Shown: one piece after another, positions 26,693-34,814 of the stretch | Layout of the letters: every line of letters starts with the position of its first letter | Position numbering within the stretch: position 1 is the stretch's first letter | Assembly: GCF_050483325.1 (NCBI RefSeq) | Contig: NZ_JBCMYF010000001.1 | Span: forward strand, 186,001 to 250,000 | Direction: 5' to 3' | Source of the DNA: Bacillus_P idriensis_A | Lineage (GTDB): Bacteria; Bacillota; Bacilli; Bacillales; Bacillaceae | Length of the DNA: 64,000 nucleotides | The notes under the pieces: generated by a model | The model's input: the letters and a program-made list of their open reading frames with translations, nothing else | Told to the model about the DNA's origin: nothing | The model's database searches: none | Position numbers and translations under genes: made by a program

Positions 26693-27376
26693 ATGAAATG
26701 GAAAACGATTAGTAAATCTGAATCAGAGAAGGTTATGGAAGGCTGGAAGTCAGAACCGTCAGTGCCCTATGATTCTGAGTATGAAATTCTTCGCAGTGAA
26801 TTGATTAAAGCTGCAGAAGAAGTTTTACAGGAATTAGACTTGCAAAATTATGAAATTAAGAGTGCAGGTTATGATTTTGATCTTCTTTTTGGACTGAAAT
26901 TATATGAAATTTTAAATCATAATTTCGGATTTACGATAAGACATGCTTCAGATAATGGTGTCTGGAGATTTTTGTCACTAAAAGTTGTTCCAGATCTTGT
27001 TTATTTGAGATGGGGAGACAATCCGGGTAGGTATTGGAAAGAAACCCGCAGAATCTGGCTAAAGGCATTATGGTGGTATATCCATCTTTCATGGCAGGGG
27101 AGTGCTCAAGAAACATTTAAAACTCTTAAAGGAAATACAACTGATGAGATAGTACAGCTGGTAGAAAGATCGGGTCCATCAGGATACAGGGTTGATCTCT
27201 GTAGAGAAATTATGTCATTTTATGGTTCACTGGATACAGAACAGAAGAAGAGAAGTTCACAGGTTTTCAGAAGGGTGATGAAACTGAATACCGCCAGGAT
27301 TAAAGTAATAGAACCAGGTCTGTTTATTGGTGGCGAAGAGAATTATGTTAAAGGATTATTTAACTACTTTGAATAA
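26693..27376 (+). CDS. DUF6339-like protein (defence cassette gene 4)
   Basis: A 227-residue soluble protein. The central block YDFDLLFGLKLYEILN, WRFLSLKVVPDLVYLRWG (about 91-108), RRIWLKALWWYIHLSWQG (about 119-136) and QLVERSGPSGYRVDL (about 153-167) matches, from memory, the DUF6339 family seen next to Z1, ATPase and PD-(D/E)XK genes. No catalytic motif is evident; the many Trp and Arg residues suggest binding to a partner or nucleic acid. AGAGGGATAAGT precedes the ATG. Its 3' end overlaps the methyltransferase gene by 32 bp. Confidence 0.7.
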   Translation: MKWKTISKSESEKVMEGWKSEPSVPYDSEYEILRSELIKAAEEVLQELDLQNYEIKSAGYDFDLLFGLKLYEILNHNFGFTIRHASDNGVWRFLSLKVVPDLVYLRWGDNPGRYWKETRRIWLKALWWYIHLSWQGSAQETFKTLKGNTTDEIVQLVERSGPSGYRVDLCREIMSFYGSLDTEQKKRSSQVFRRVMKLNTARIKVIEPGLFIGGEENYVKGLFNYFE

Positions 27377-28817
27377 TGAACTTGATAAAAAGAATAATCT
27401 CCCTGAAGTAATTGACTTATTCTCTGGATGCGGAGGCCTTTCTTTTGGGTTTAAAACTGCAGGCTATAAAATTGCCCAGGGGATCGAAATGTCCCAATCT
27501 GCAGCGAACACTGCTTCTTATAATCTTCACTGGCGTGACGGTATAGATAAGAAGCATATTTGTGGTGATATCACAACCCTGGATTCTTCAGTCCTGAAAA
27601 GTGAGATTGGTGAGAGGGGCTGTATCGTTGTGGGTGGGCCGCCGTGCCAGGCATATTCACAGATCGGCAGAGCGAAACTGAGATCACTTGGAGAAAACAG
27701 AAAGCATACTAATGACTCCCGAGGTTTTTTATTCCAGGATTTCCTGAGGTTCGCATTGGAGCTGGATGCCAAAGGTATTGTTATGGAGAATGTCCCTGAA
27801 GCGGTAAATTACGGAGGAATCAACATTCCCCAGCATGTCTGCGAAATTCTGGAAGAGAAGGGCTATGAAGCCTGCTGGACAATATTAAATGCTGCAGACT
27901 ATGGTGTCCCTCAAAAAAGGGAACGGGTTTTTGTGATGGCTGTGAAAAAATCAGCCGGACATTCTATTAAGCTGCCAGAACCTACACACTTTGGAAGAGA
28001 AAGTGAGATTACCCCGGGACAATTGCGTATAAAGAAATTAAGAAAAAATAAAAATTTTAGAATGCCTAATCCTTCTCATGCAGGTTTGCCTGCATGGGTG
28101 ACTTCCGGAGAAGCACTTTCTGATCTTCCAGAACTTTTTCCAGATGCTTCAGGCAATTATCACCTTTACAAACCGTATATTTCTTTTGAATACAATGGTG
28201 CTGTCCAAAATGACTACCAGCAACTTATGAGAAACTGGTTTGGAAGAGAAGAAAAAATGATTTCCGGCCATGGGTTCAGAAATACGGCGAGAGACTTTCC
28301 GATATTTGGGAGGATGAGTCCTGGTGATGATTACCTAGCGGCTTCAAAGATTGCAGAGAAAATTTTAGAAGAAAAGTGCCGGCTTTATTCTGTTGTTGAA
28401 AAAGAAAACCCTGAAATGTACAGGCAATTAAAAAAGAAAACAGTGCCGCCTTACAGTAAAGAGAAGTTTCACACTAAGTGGAGAAAGCTGTCTTATAACC
28501 AGCCTTCCCACACACTGGTGGCCCATTTAAGTACAGACACATACAGCCATCTTCATCCTTGGGAACCAAGGGGAATATCAGTTAGGGAAGCAGCGAGACT
28601 TCAATCTTTTCCTGATGGTTTTCTTTTTCAGTGTCCAATGGGTGATGCTTTCAGACAAATCGGAAACGCTGTGCCTCCGTTATTGGCTTTTGCAGTAGCC
28701 CAGGCTATGAAAGAAAATCTTACGGGAATCAAGGAAGAAGGTAAAAAAAGTGGATATGCTGACAGAGATCAGGCACCTTATTGCGGAAACAAAGCAGAAC
28801 TATGCTCTTCCGGTTGA
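27345..28817 (+). CDS. DNA cytosine-5 methyltransferase (defence cassette gene 5)
   Basis: A 490-residue C5-MTase. Motif I VIDLFSGCGGLSFGF (about 23-38), motif IV GGPPCQAYSQIG with catalytic Cys101, motif VI VMENVPEA (about 146-153), motif VIII VPQKRERVFVMAV and motifs IX-X (VREAARLQSFPDGF, FRQIGNAVPPLLAFAVAQAM) are all present in the normal order, so it should be active. The target-recognition region between VIII and IX is long (about 200 residues). The start at 27345 overlaps the previous gene by 32 bp; an in-frame GTG at 27327 is the alternative. It should mark host DNA against the cassette's nuclease. It shares only motif residues with the second methyltransferase at 30261. Confidence 0.93.
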   Translation: MLKDYLTTLNNELDKKNNLPEVIDLFSGCGGLSFGFKTAGYKIAQGIEMSQSAANTASYNLHWRDGIDKKHICGDITTLDSSVLKSEIGERGCIVVGGPPCQAYSQIGRAKLRSLGENRKHTNDSRGFLFQDFLRFALELDAKGIVMENVPEAVNYGGINIPQHVCEILEEKGYEACWTILNAADYGVPQKRERVFVMAVKKSAGHSIKLPEPTHFGRESEITPGQLRIKKLRKNKNFRMPNPSHAGLPAWVTSGEALSDLPELFPDASGNYHLYKPYISFEYNGAVQNDYQQLMRNWFGREEKMISGHGFRNTARDFPIFGRMSPGDDYLAASKIAEKILEEKCRLYSVVEKENPEMYRQLKKKTVPPYSKEKFHTKWRKLSYNQPSHTLVAHLSTDTYSHLHPWEPRGISVREAARLQSFPDGFLFQCPMGDAFRQIGNAVPPLLAFAVAQAMKENLTGIKEEGKKSGYADRDQAPYCGNKAELCSSG

Positions 28818-29661
28818 AACAGCAAAAAATGAGTTTCCTGCATGGGTTATCAGAAGCAGAGACTGGTATGGTATAGGCGTGCCTTTAGAGAAATTTATAG
28901 AAGTCTCCGAAAGTTTTGCAAATGTAAAGCTTTGGTCCAATTATATAACTATAGAAAATAAAGAAGTTCCGGTACTGTTGCTAACATCGGATGTTGAATC
29001 ACTTAGATATGAGTTTGCAGCTGTATGTGCACAGTTTGTTGATCCAGGTGATGACGGCAGGGAAAGGCGCAAGCTGATATCAGAACCTGCATCTTGGTGG
29101 AATAACTGGAAGACGCTGCTTGGAAATGCAGTGCATGAAAAAACTCCGTACAGTGTTCTAGGAGAGCTGAAAACTTTGGGAAAATTGCTTGATGAAGGCT
29201 GTGCTCCAGTCTGGGCTGCTAAAAACAGATCCACTCAGGATATTGAAGCCGGAGGATGCAACTATGAGGTCAAAGCAACATTAAACAGGTATGACAATAC
29301 AGTAAAAATCAATTCGCAATTCCAGCTTCAGACAGATAATAAGCCTCTATATCTGGTCTTCTGCAGATTTGAGCCGTCAGATAATGGAATATCTATTTCT
29401 GATATGGTTAACATGCTGGTCTCAAAAGGTGTAGATGAAGATATTCTTAATGAGGGTTTGTCAACTATGGGATTTGAACCTGGCTCAAGTGCAAGAAATA
29501 AAAAATATAAACTTTTAGAAATCAGAAAGTATCATGCCGGGAAGGGTTTCCCAAGAATCGATGCATCTTCTTTTAAAGAAGGGAAACTCCCTCATGAAAT
29601 TACTAAGATAACCTACGAAATTGATCTGACAGGACTGGAGTACAGTAACTGGAATGATTAA
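28750..29661 (+). CDS. PD-(D/E)XK motif protein, DUF4420 (defence cassette gene 6)
   Basis: A 303-residue protein matching the PD-(D/E)XK DUF4420 family. The signature block is SVLGELKTLGKLLDEG (about 137-152), APVWAAKNRSTQDIEAGG and YEVKATLNRYDNTVKINSQF, in which E of GELK, D of TQDIEAG and the EVK triad form the putative catalytic site. GTG at 28750 has AGAAGG eight bases upstream; ATG at 28756 is possible. It overlaps the methyltransferase gene by 68 bp. This is the most likely DNA-cutting subunit of the cassette, which ends here at a strong terminator. Confidence 0.88.
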   Translation: MDMLTEIRHLIAETKQNYALPVETAKNEFPAWVIRSRDWYGIGVPLEKFIEVSESFANVKLWSNYITIENKEVPVLLLTSDVESLRYEFAAVCAQFVDPGDDGRERRKLISEPASWWNNWKTLLGNAVHEKTPYSVLGELKTLGKLLDEGCAPVWAAKNRSTQDIEAGGCNYEVKATLNRYDNTVKINSQFQLQTDNKPLYLVFCRFEPSDNGISISDMVNMLVSKGVDEDILNEGLSTMGFEPGSSARNKKYKLLEIRKYHAGKGFPRIDASSFKEGKLPHEITKITYEIDLTGLEYSNWND

Positions 29662-29668
29662 TTTATGA

Positions 29669-29697
29669 GAGACATCTATACAGGTGTCTCTTTTTTG
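29669..29697. terminator. Bidirectional terminator between cassette and vsr
   Basis: GAGACATCT / AGGTGTCTC form the stem, followed by TTTTTT. It closes the six-gene operon on the plus strand; the vsr stop codon region overlaps its right arm. Confidence 0.8.
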
Positions 29698-30101
29698 CAT
29701 TGATCAATAAAGTCTGTCAGTTCATCAGCCACTTTACATAGGTCCTCTTTTATTTCGTGTTCCCATACTCTTTTAATGTTCCAGTTTCTATCAATATAGT
29801 ATTGATTTACTTCCAGGTCTCTTTTCTTGTTTCTTGCTAGTTTTTCATCCCAAAAGTCCTGGTTGGTTTTTGGGCGGTTTCCGTGTATTTCGCAAGCGTG
29901 CCAAAAACATGAATCGATGAAAATTACTACTTTATATTTTTTAATTGAAATATCAGGCTTTCCAAAAAGAGTTTTATCATTTTTTCTAAACCTGTATCCT
30001 TTTTTCCAGAGCTCCCTTGACACTTTATTTTCAAGTTTAGACTGTGACCGTATCGCCTGCATGTTTTTTCTTCTTTGTTCTCTGGTTATTGAATCTGCCA
30101 T
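29676..30101 (-). CDS. vsr: Very short patch repair endonuclease (Vsr)
   Basis: Vsr nicks next to T:G mismatches formed when 5-methylcytosine deaminates, so it partners a cytosine-5 methyltransferase. The 141 residues show SITREQRRKNMQAIRSQ, ELWKKGYRFRKND, FGKPDISIKKYKVVIFIDSC cut here to its core GKPDI (catalytic Asp), CFWHACEIHG (zinc Cys/His) and NKKRDLEVNQYYIDRNW, the normal family order. The start at 30101 follows GGAGGTATTAAA. It is convergent with the cassette and divergent from the second methyltransferase, which is its likely partner. Confidence 0.93.
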   Translation of the reverse strand: MADSITREQRRKNMQAIRSQSKLENKVSRELWKKGYRFRKNDKTLFGKPDISIKKYKVVIFIDSCFWHACEIHGNRPKTNQDFWDEKLARNKKRDLEVNQYYIDRNWNIKRVWEHEIKEDLCKVADELTDFIDQCKKETPV

Positions 30102-30169
30102 TTTAATACCTCCTGACTGCCATGTATACAAACTTCTTTCCCTGTAGAAAGACTATTATAATCAGGAAT

Positions 30170-30243
30170 TATCACTATATTTTTATAGTGTTTAAGTGTA
30201 AAATAGTAGCATAGAAGTATGCAAGAACATACTTTCGCATACT
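30170..30243. promoter_or_regulatory. Two inverted repeats in the vsr / methyltransferase-2 divergent region
   Basis: CACTATA-TTTT-TATAGTG (about 30171-30188) and, further on, AGTATGC (30216-30222) with GCATACT (30237-30243). A further CATACTTT lies between the latter arms. The second repeat sits just before the ribosome binding site of the methyltransferase gene and could be an operator for dosage control. Confidence 0.5.
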
Positions 30244-30260
30244 TTAAAGGAGAGAATTAC

Positions 30261-31439
30261 GTGATTTTTAAAAAAGGAGAGCTTTTTAACGGCCCAGGCG
30301 GTCTGAGTCTCGGAGCAAAGAAAGCGGGATTTATTCATCCTGAAACAAAGGAATTCTGGGGTATTGAACACTTATGGTCAAATGATTATGACTCAACTGC
30401 GTGCGATACTTACAGATTAAATATTTGCGGCAATCAGGATGAATCATCTGTTCACTGCGGACCTGTAGAAGACCTTCCTATAGGAGATAAATCTGTTCTT
30501 GGTGAAATAGATTGCTTTGCATTTGGATTTCCATGCAATGACTACAGTCTTGTGGGTGAAAAGCACGGACTGGATGGTACATACGGACCTCTTTATTCTT
30601 ATGGAGTAAAGGTGCTTAAAGAATATCAGCCCATGTTTTTTGTTGCTGAGAACGTAGGTGGTCTTCAAAGTGCAAATGAGGGACAAGCTTTTATACAGAT
30701 TCTTACTGAACTTGAAAGCTGCGGCTATGAACTTACACCTCATTTATATAAATTTGAAGAATATGGAATTCCGCAGGCGAGGCATCGGATCATTATTGTG
30801 GGAATACGAAATGATTACGCTAAGGAAGGCATAAAATATCATATACCAAAGCCTCTGTCAGAATCAGGGGTAAAATATAAAAGTTCAAAAGAAGCTATTG
30901 AAGACCCTCCTATTACGGAAGAAGCGTACAATCATGAAATGCCCAAGCATACAGATCGTGTGAAAGAAATGCTCAGCTATATACCTCCAGGCTGTAATGC
31001 CTGGTACCCAGGAATACCCCAGCATCTGCAGCTGAAAGTTAAAGGAGCAAGACTCAGTTCTATATACAAAAGGCTTGATCCATCCAAACCAGCATACACT
31101 GTTACCGGAAGTGGTGGGGGAGGAACGCATATGTATCACTGGGAAGAGCCGCGTGCGCTTACAAACAGGGAAAGAGCAAGACTTCAGACGTTTCCGGACG
31201 AATTTCAATTTGTGGGAAGCAAAGAGGCTGTTAGAAAACAAATTGGTATGGCAGTGCCTCCTGATGGTGCGAAGATTGTATTTGAAGCAATATTAAAAAC
31301 GTTTGCCGGAATCAGTTATGAATTTGTAAAACCTGAACCAAAATTACAGCTCCAAAATTTAAGGGACAAGCAGCTCATAAAATTTAAAGATATATCATCT
31401 TCTGAAAAACAGGCTACTTTTACTTTTGCAGGTGTATAG
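30261..31439 (+). CDS. Second DNA cytosine-5 methyltransferase
   Basis: A 392-residue C5-MTase from GTG 30261, which follows AAAGGAGAGAATTAC; an upstream ATG at 30219 lies inside an inverted repeat and lacks a ribosome site. Motif I is GELFNGPGGLSLGAKKAGF, motif IV FGFPCNDYSLVG with catalytic Cys92 (PCN instead of the usual PCQ), motif VI FVAENVGGLQ, motif VIII IPQARHRIIIVGI and motifs IX-X TNRERARLQTFPDEF and VRKQIGMAVPPDGAKIV. Asn replacing Gln after the catalytic Cys is an uncommon variant also seen in some NgoFVII-like enzymes (recollection). It is divergent from vsr and convergent with a B3-like gene, a probable restriction-modification remnant. Confidence 0.9.
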   Translation: MIFKKGELFNGPGGLSLGAKKAGFIHPETKEFWGIEHLWSNDYDSTACDTYRLNICGNQDESSVHCGPVEDLPIGDKSVLGEIDCFAFGFPCNDYSLVGEKHGLDGTYGPLYSYGVKVLKEYQPMFFVAENVGGLQSANEGQAFIQILTELESCGYELTPHLYKFEEYGIPQARHRIIIVGIRNDYAKEGIKYHIPKPLSESGVKYKSSKEAIEDPPITEEAYNHEMPKHTDRVKEMLSYIPPGCNAWYPGIPQHLQLKVKGARLSSIYKRLDPSKPAYTVTGSGGGGTHMYHWEEPRALTNRERARLQTFPDEFQFVGSKEAVRKQIGMAVPPDGAKIVFEAILKTFAGISYEFVKPEPKLQLQNLRDKQLIKFKDISSSEKQATFTFAGV

Positions 31440-31450
31440 ATTGACAATAA

Positions 31451-31483
31451 TAAAAACGCGGTTTTTATAACCCCGCGTTTTTA
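31451..31483. terminator. Bidirectional terminator after methyltransferase 2
   Basis: AAAAACGCGG / CCGCGTTTTT stem with A-run left and T-run right, serving both convergent genes. Confidence 0.85.
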
Positions 31484-31870
31484 TATTGTGTTTTTGCAGA
31501 ATGAAATGGTGATCTTGTTCTCTTCAATAAACTCAATTACTACTTTATCACCTGGTCTTGCATTTTTTCTGTCTTTAAGCCAATACCCCAATGCTCTCAT
31601 GTTTCCTGACCTGACAAGGTTTTTACCGTATTGTTTTAAATTTCCCTGCGAACCAGTCGCTTTCATATCTCCTTCGAAATAACCGTCATCTGAAATACAT
31701 TCAAAAGTTTCGCCTTTGAGAATATTAAACCTTTTTGCATGCTCCATGCTGATCGGAATGTAAGATTCGTAAGGATTTCTGACTCTTGCAGATCTTGACG
31801 CTCCTTCAGTTCCCCAGTTCAAGTGTACATCTTTCAGAGTTATCTCAATTTTATTTCCTGATCTTAGCAT
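31481..31870 (-). CDS. Stand-alone B3-like DNA-binding domain related to NgoFVII-type endonucleases
   Basis: A 129-residue protein whose core pattern, HLNWGTEG...RVRNPYESYIPIS...FNILKGETFECISDDGYF...NMRALGYWLKDR, parallels the C-terminal region of NgoFVII-type restriction enzymes (LNWG, R.NP.E.YIPI, F...TDDG, N..LG.Y.R), where a B3-like domain reads the site. The N-terminal phospholipase-D nuclease half of such enzymes is missing. GGGGGCTGCTTA precedes the ATG, so it looks intentionally translated, not a chance fragment. It may be a site-specific binder, a nuclease subunit working with another protein, or what is left of a restriction enzyme. The family link is by eye. Confidence 0.65.
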   Translation of the reverse strand: MLRSGNKIEITLKDVHLNWGTEGASRSARVRNPYESYIPISMEHAKRFNILKGETFECISDDGYFEGDMKATGSQGNLKQYGKNLVRSGNMRALGYWLKDRKNARPGDKVVIEFIEENKITISFCKNTI

Positions 31871-32110
31871 TAAGCAGCCCCCATAATAAAATATATTTCT
31901 AAATTATTTGGAAAATAAATCCTAAATTAATAGTACAATATATTCTATTTCTATTCCATAATTATGAATAAATTCAAGAAAAATTTCTCATTTATATTAA
32001 CAATAGGTATATGAAATTTAAGGATATTATGGATATTTTTAGGTTGGTGTTATATATTTAAATAGCACCTGATACATTAGGACTAGTATTATACGAGGGG
32101 TAAAATAATA

Positions 32111-33541
32111 GTGACTAATAAAGAATTAATATTAAAAATGATGGACAATGAACTTGGGAAATTAATAGAACACTATGAGCATCTGCAAGGTGAATCAAAG
32201 AAAAAGACAGCTGAATTATTAAAGAGAATTGAATTTCTGGAAAATGAAAACAAGCAGCTTTTAAAAAAACAGAAAAATGAAATAGGTCAAGAAAAAAATG
32301 ATTACGCTTTCTTTGTTCATACGATAGAAAAGCTGGTAGTAGGATCTGTTTATCAATTGGCTGAAGAGTGGACAGAATTTCCTTCACAGGATAAATCGTA
32401 TCTGTTTATGCTGATTTGTGAGATGTTATTGGAAAACAAAAAAATTGAAATACTTATTTATTTATTAAATTTGATAGTGCGTAATCCAAAGATCCTAACT
32501 CTTAATTACAACCGAACAGATGAAAAGTTTATGGCGCTTGCAGAACATATTTTATTGGAAGAAATATCGGATTATCACGAACTTAATAAGCAGGCGGTTT
32601 TAGTTATCTTGGATATAATATTAAAGCTTAAGGAGAGTGAAATAATCAAGAACAAGAACCGGTTGCTGTTGTTTTTAAAAATGGAGCACACAGCAGTTTT
32701 TGATTACATTTTGTCAACTCAGAATAAAACGCTTATAAAAAAGTACATAAGAGTTTTGCTAATGTTAGATCTTGTTGATGAATTAAAGTCCTCTCTCATA
32801 TCTATTATGGATTTACAGTGGTATAAGTTGGAAAGCCGGTTTAATGATAAGGATTTCGCTTTTCTACTGTGGTACGCCTACTTATTCGGCTTTGATGAAG
32901 ATTTAATAGATTATTCAAAGAAATCATTAAAGAGTTTCAATAAAGAAGCTATTGAACTGAATCTGTATTTCTATTTAATTAATGCTAATGGAATAAATAA
33001 GGGCATACTGAATGGTAAAATAGAGAAATTTAGAAAAACATCTATATTTAATTCTAATGAAAAGAAACTTGTTATAGAAAAAATCACAAAATCTTTTACA
33101 GATAAACTAAATAACGAAACAGCTGCGGCTCTTGAACAAAAGCAAAAGCCTGATAAAGCAGCCGTCAAAAGGAGACCTTACAAAAACAAGCTTTACGTAA
33201 TTGAAGAAAAAAAATTAAATCATTTTATTAATAAATACAAGCTTAAAAAATCTAATGTTAATCTACCTTTATTTAAAGGATTAAGAGAAAGCATAGCAAC
33301 AGGCTACACAGATAAAATGGCCTTTACTTCTCCAGATAATACAAAAGTATTTCTTACCCGTAAAGAGGTAAGACAAATTATGAGTGAAAACGGTAATCTC
33401 ACTCCTAAGGTTAGAGAATACACAGATTCAGTATCAAGGGATGAAAAGAAGAAAAAGAAGGAGATCAAGGAACAAAGTAATAGCAACAATAAGAACGCCT
33501 TTGCATGGCCCGCTACAGAAGTTTCTCAGCAAGCAAGATAG
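32111..33541 (+). CDS. Coiled-coil hypothetical protein, 3' end frameshifted
   Basis: GTG at 32111 follows GAGGGGTAAAATAATA and opens a 476-residue frame. Residues about 12-58 form a charged coiled coil (LGKLIEHYEHL, ELLKRIEFLENENKQLLKK), followed by a long helical region and a basic segment (KRRPYKNKLYVIEEKKLNHF), then a Lys-rich linker. It ends AFAWPATEVSQQAR and stops, while the +1 frame continues directly with a conserved-looking domain. No enzymatic motif is seen and no family is recognised. Position inside the island and AT-rich composition suggest a horizontally acquired defence-associated gene. Confidence 0.7.
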   Translation: MTNKELILKMMDNELGKLIEHYEHLQGESKKKTAELLKRIEFLENENKQLLKKQKNEIGQEKNDYAFFVHTIEKLVVGSVYQLAEEWTEFPSQDKSYLFMLICEMLLENKKIEILIYLLNLIVRNPKILTLNYNRTDEKFMALAEHILLEEISDYHELNKQAVLVILDIILKLKESEIIKNKNRLLLFLKMEHTAVFDYILSTQNKTLIKKYIRVLLMLDLVDELKSSLISIMDLQWYKLESRFNDKDFAFLLWYAYLFGFDEDLIDYSKKSLKSFNKEAIELNLYFYLINANGINKGILNGKIEKFRKTSIFNSNEKKLVIEKITKSFTDKLNNETAAALEQKQKPDKAAVKRRPYKNKLYVIEEKKLNHFINKYKLKKSNVNLPLFKGLRESIATGYTDKMAFTSPDNTKVFLTRKEVRQIMSENGNLTPKVREYTDSVSRDEKKKKKEIKEQSNSNNKNAFAWPATEVSQQAR

Positions 33542-33818
33542 ACAGGACAGTATTCTCAATGATAAAAGCGCTTTAATGATTATGGGATACAAGATTACAG
33601 GCATAACCAGACAAAAAAGGTGGGAAATCCTTCAAAGTGCTGTTCCAAAATTAGGTTTGAAAAAAGTTGCGTATACAATTGCATCTCACATCAAGCTCAG
33701 AAAAGGCCAAAAAAACGGCCGGGATAAATTCAGTTATTCATTAAGTGAGTGGGAGCATGATTTATCTAAGCTTAAGAGTGTGTATTATAAAAAGGATTTT
33801 AATTGGCCCCAAACATAA
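33537..33818 (+). pseudogene. C-terminal domain continuing the preceding gene in the +1 frame
   Basis: In the +1 frame relative to the upstream gene, translation reads RQDSILNDKSALMIMGYKIT and continues with RQKRWEILQSAVPKLGLKKV, KLRKGQKNG and YSLSEWEHDLSKLKSVYYKK, a compact basic domain ending at 33818. No ribosome site precedes its only ATG (33576). Skipping one base near 33536 would fuse it to the 476-residue protein to give about 569 residues. Mutation, assembly error and programmed frameshift remain possible. Confidence 0.6.
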
Positions 33819-33946
33819 AATAATTTTTCAAAAGTTACTTTTAATTTGATAAATTATTGACAAGAATATTATAAAGTACAGTATGTAATCTCTCTGAAAA
33901 AGAAGGATGAAGTAAATAAGTTGTTCGTTTAAAAAGTATAGTCTTC
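33819..33946. other. Right flank of the methylation/defence island
   Basis: AT-rich spacer without a gene. No repeat matching the left flank at 20518-20817 was found by eye, so the insertion ends are undefined. Confidence 0.4.
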
Positions 33947-33970
33947 TCAATGTGAGAAGACTATTTTTTC
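33933..33970. terminator. Bidirectional terminator overlapping the end of the Nudix gene
   Basis: ATAGTCTTCTC / GAGAAGACTAT is an 11-bp stem with an AATGT loop, AAAAAG to the left and TTTTTT to the right. The right arm includes the Nudix stop region. Confidence 0.88.
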
Positions 33971-34357
33971 GTTTATTAAAGCTTCAACTGCCGGAACATC
34001 AGCTGGTGCCCAATTTAATGAAGCAAGATTTTCACGCTTCAGCCAAATCAATTTAGAATGCTCACTCGGCTCAGGAGACCCTTCAGTGATCCGAGTTTTA
34101 ATGCATAAAAGAGTAATGATAAAGGTTTCATATTCATGAGTATGTTCGTGAAATAAATAATCAGTTTCAATCGTACATCCTAATTCCTCATTAATCTCTC
34201 GAATCAAAGCAGAATAAATATCTTCATCCTTCTCGACCTTCCCGCCAGGAAACTCCCACATGTTCGGGATGGCCATCTCTGGAGATCTTAACGCGCAGAG
34301 GATTTCGTTTTGATCATTTTCGATGATTGCTGCGACGACTTTTAGTGATTTTTTCAA
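33947..34357 (-). CDS. Nudix hydrolase (MutT / CTP pyrophosphohydrolase-like)
   Basis: A 136-residue MutT-type protein. The Nudix box is complete: GGKVEKDEDIYSALIREINEELG (G-x5-E-x7-REUxEExGU), given here as GGKVEKDE, REINEELG at about residues 38-60. The N-terminus KVVAAIIENDQNEILCALR and the C-terminal WLKRENLASLNWAPAD fit the group that cleans oxidised dGTP or CTP analogues. AGGATTCCACC-type sites before the ATG include GGAGGATTCC. It is divergent from the MazG-like gene; two nucleotide-sanitising enzymes side by side may act together or belong to the neighbouring defence genes. Confidence 0.9.
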   Translation of the reverse strand: MKKSLKVVAAIIENDQNEILCALRSPEMAIPNMWEFPGGKVEKDEDIYSALIREINEELGCTIETDYLFHEHTHEYETFIITLLCIKTRITEGSPEPSEHSKLIWLKRENLASLNWAPADVPAVEALINEKIVFSH

Positions 34358-34490
34358 GGTGGAATCCTCCTCGTAAATAATTTCAATTATATTTTATCAT
34401 AGAGAACAAGTCGAAAAAGATTTTTCTATTATCTCTAATCCTGTAAAATAGGGATTAATTAGAAAAAATATGTCTTGAAGGAGTTCTCTA

Positions 34491-34814
34491 ATGCCAACCT
34501 ACAACAAACTAGTCCGAGACCGTATTCCGGAAGTAATCGAACGTACAGGAAAATCATTTAATACGACAATATTGACTCAAGAAGACTACATAAAAGAATT
34601 GAAAAAGAAAAGTTATGAAGAACTTGAAGAGTATATGTCAGCTGAAACTAATGAAGAAGCTTTGGAGGAGCTTGCAGATGTCCTTGAGATTCTCCATGCG
34701 TTCGCTGCTGTTCATGGTTCTTCCATTCATGAAGTAGAAGAAATTCGCAAGAGGAAAGCTGAGAAACGCGTGGGATTCGAAGAACGAATTTTCTTGGTGG
34801 ATGTTGAAGATTGA
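34491..34814 (+). CDS. MazG-like nucleoside triphosphate pyrophosphohydrolase
   Basis: A 107-residue all-helical NTP pyrophosphohydrolase of the MazG/HisE superfamily. The start TYNKLVRDRIPEVIERTGK is diagnostic, followed by the metal-binding helices ELKKKSYEELEEYM (about 36-49) and EALEELADVLEILHAF (about 56-71) with the ExxE and ExxD pattern, and the tail KRKAEKRVGFEERIFL. GAAGGAGTTCTCTA precedes the ATG. The helicase gene starts with TTG overlapping this stop codon by four bases, so both are translationally coupled, a hint that nucleotide hydrolysis and DNA processing work together. Confidence 0.9.
   Translation: MPTYNKLVRDRIPEVIERTGKSFNTTILTQEDYIKELKKKSYEELEEYMSAETNEEALEELADVLEILHAFAAVHGSSIHEVEEIRKRKAEKRVGFEERIFLVDVED

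Noticed and set aside
33384..33541. Start of the +1-frame ORF as an independent gene
   Set aside because: Its GTG start has no suitable ribosome site and the N-terminal part reads as out-of-frame sequence of the upstream gene.
20518..33946. Integrase, transposase or tRNA attachment site bounding the island
   Set aside because: None seen on either flank and no matching direct repeats found by eye.
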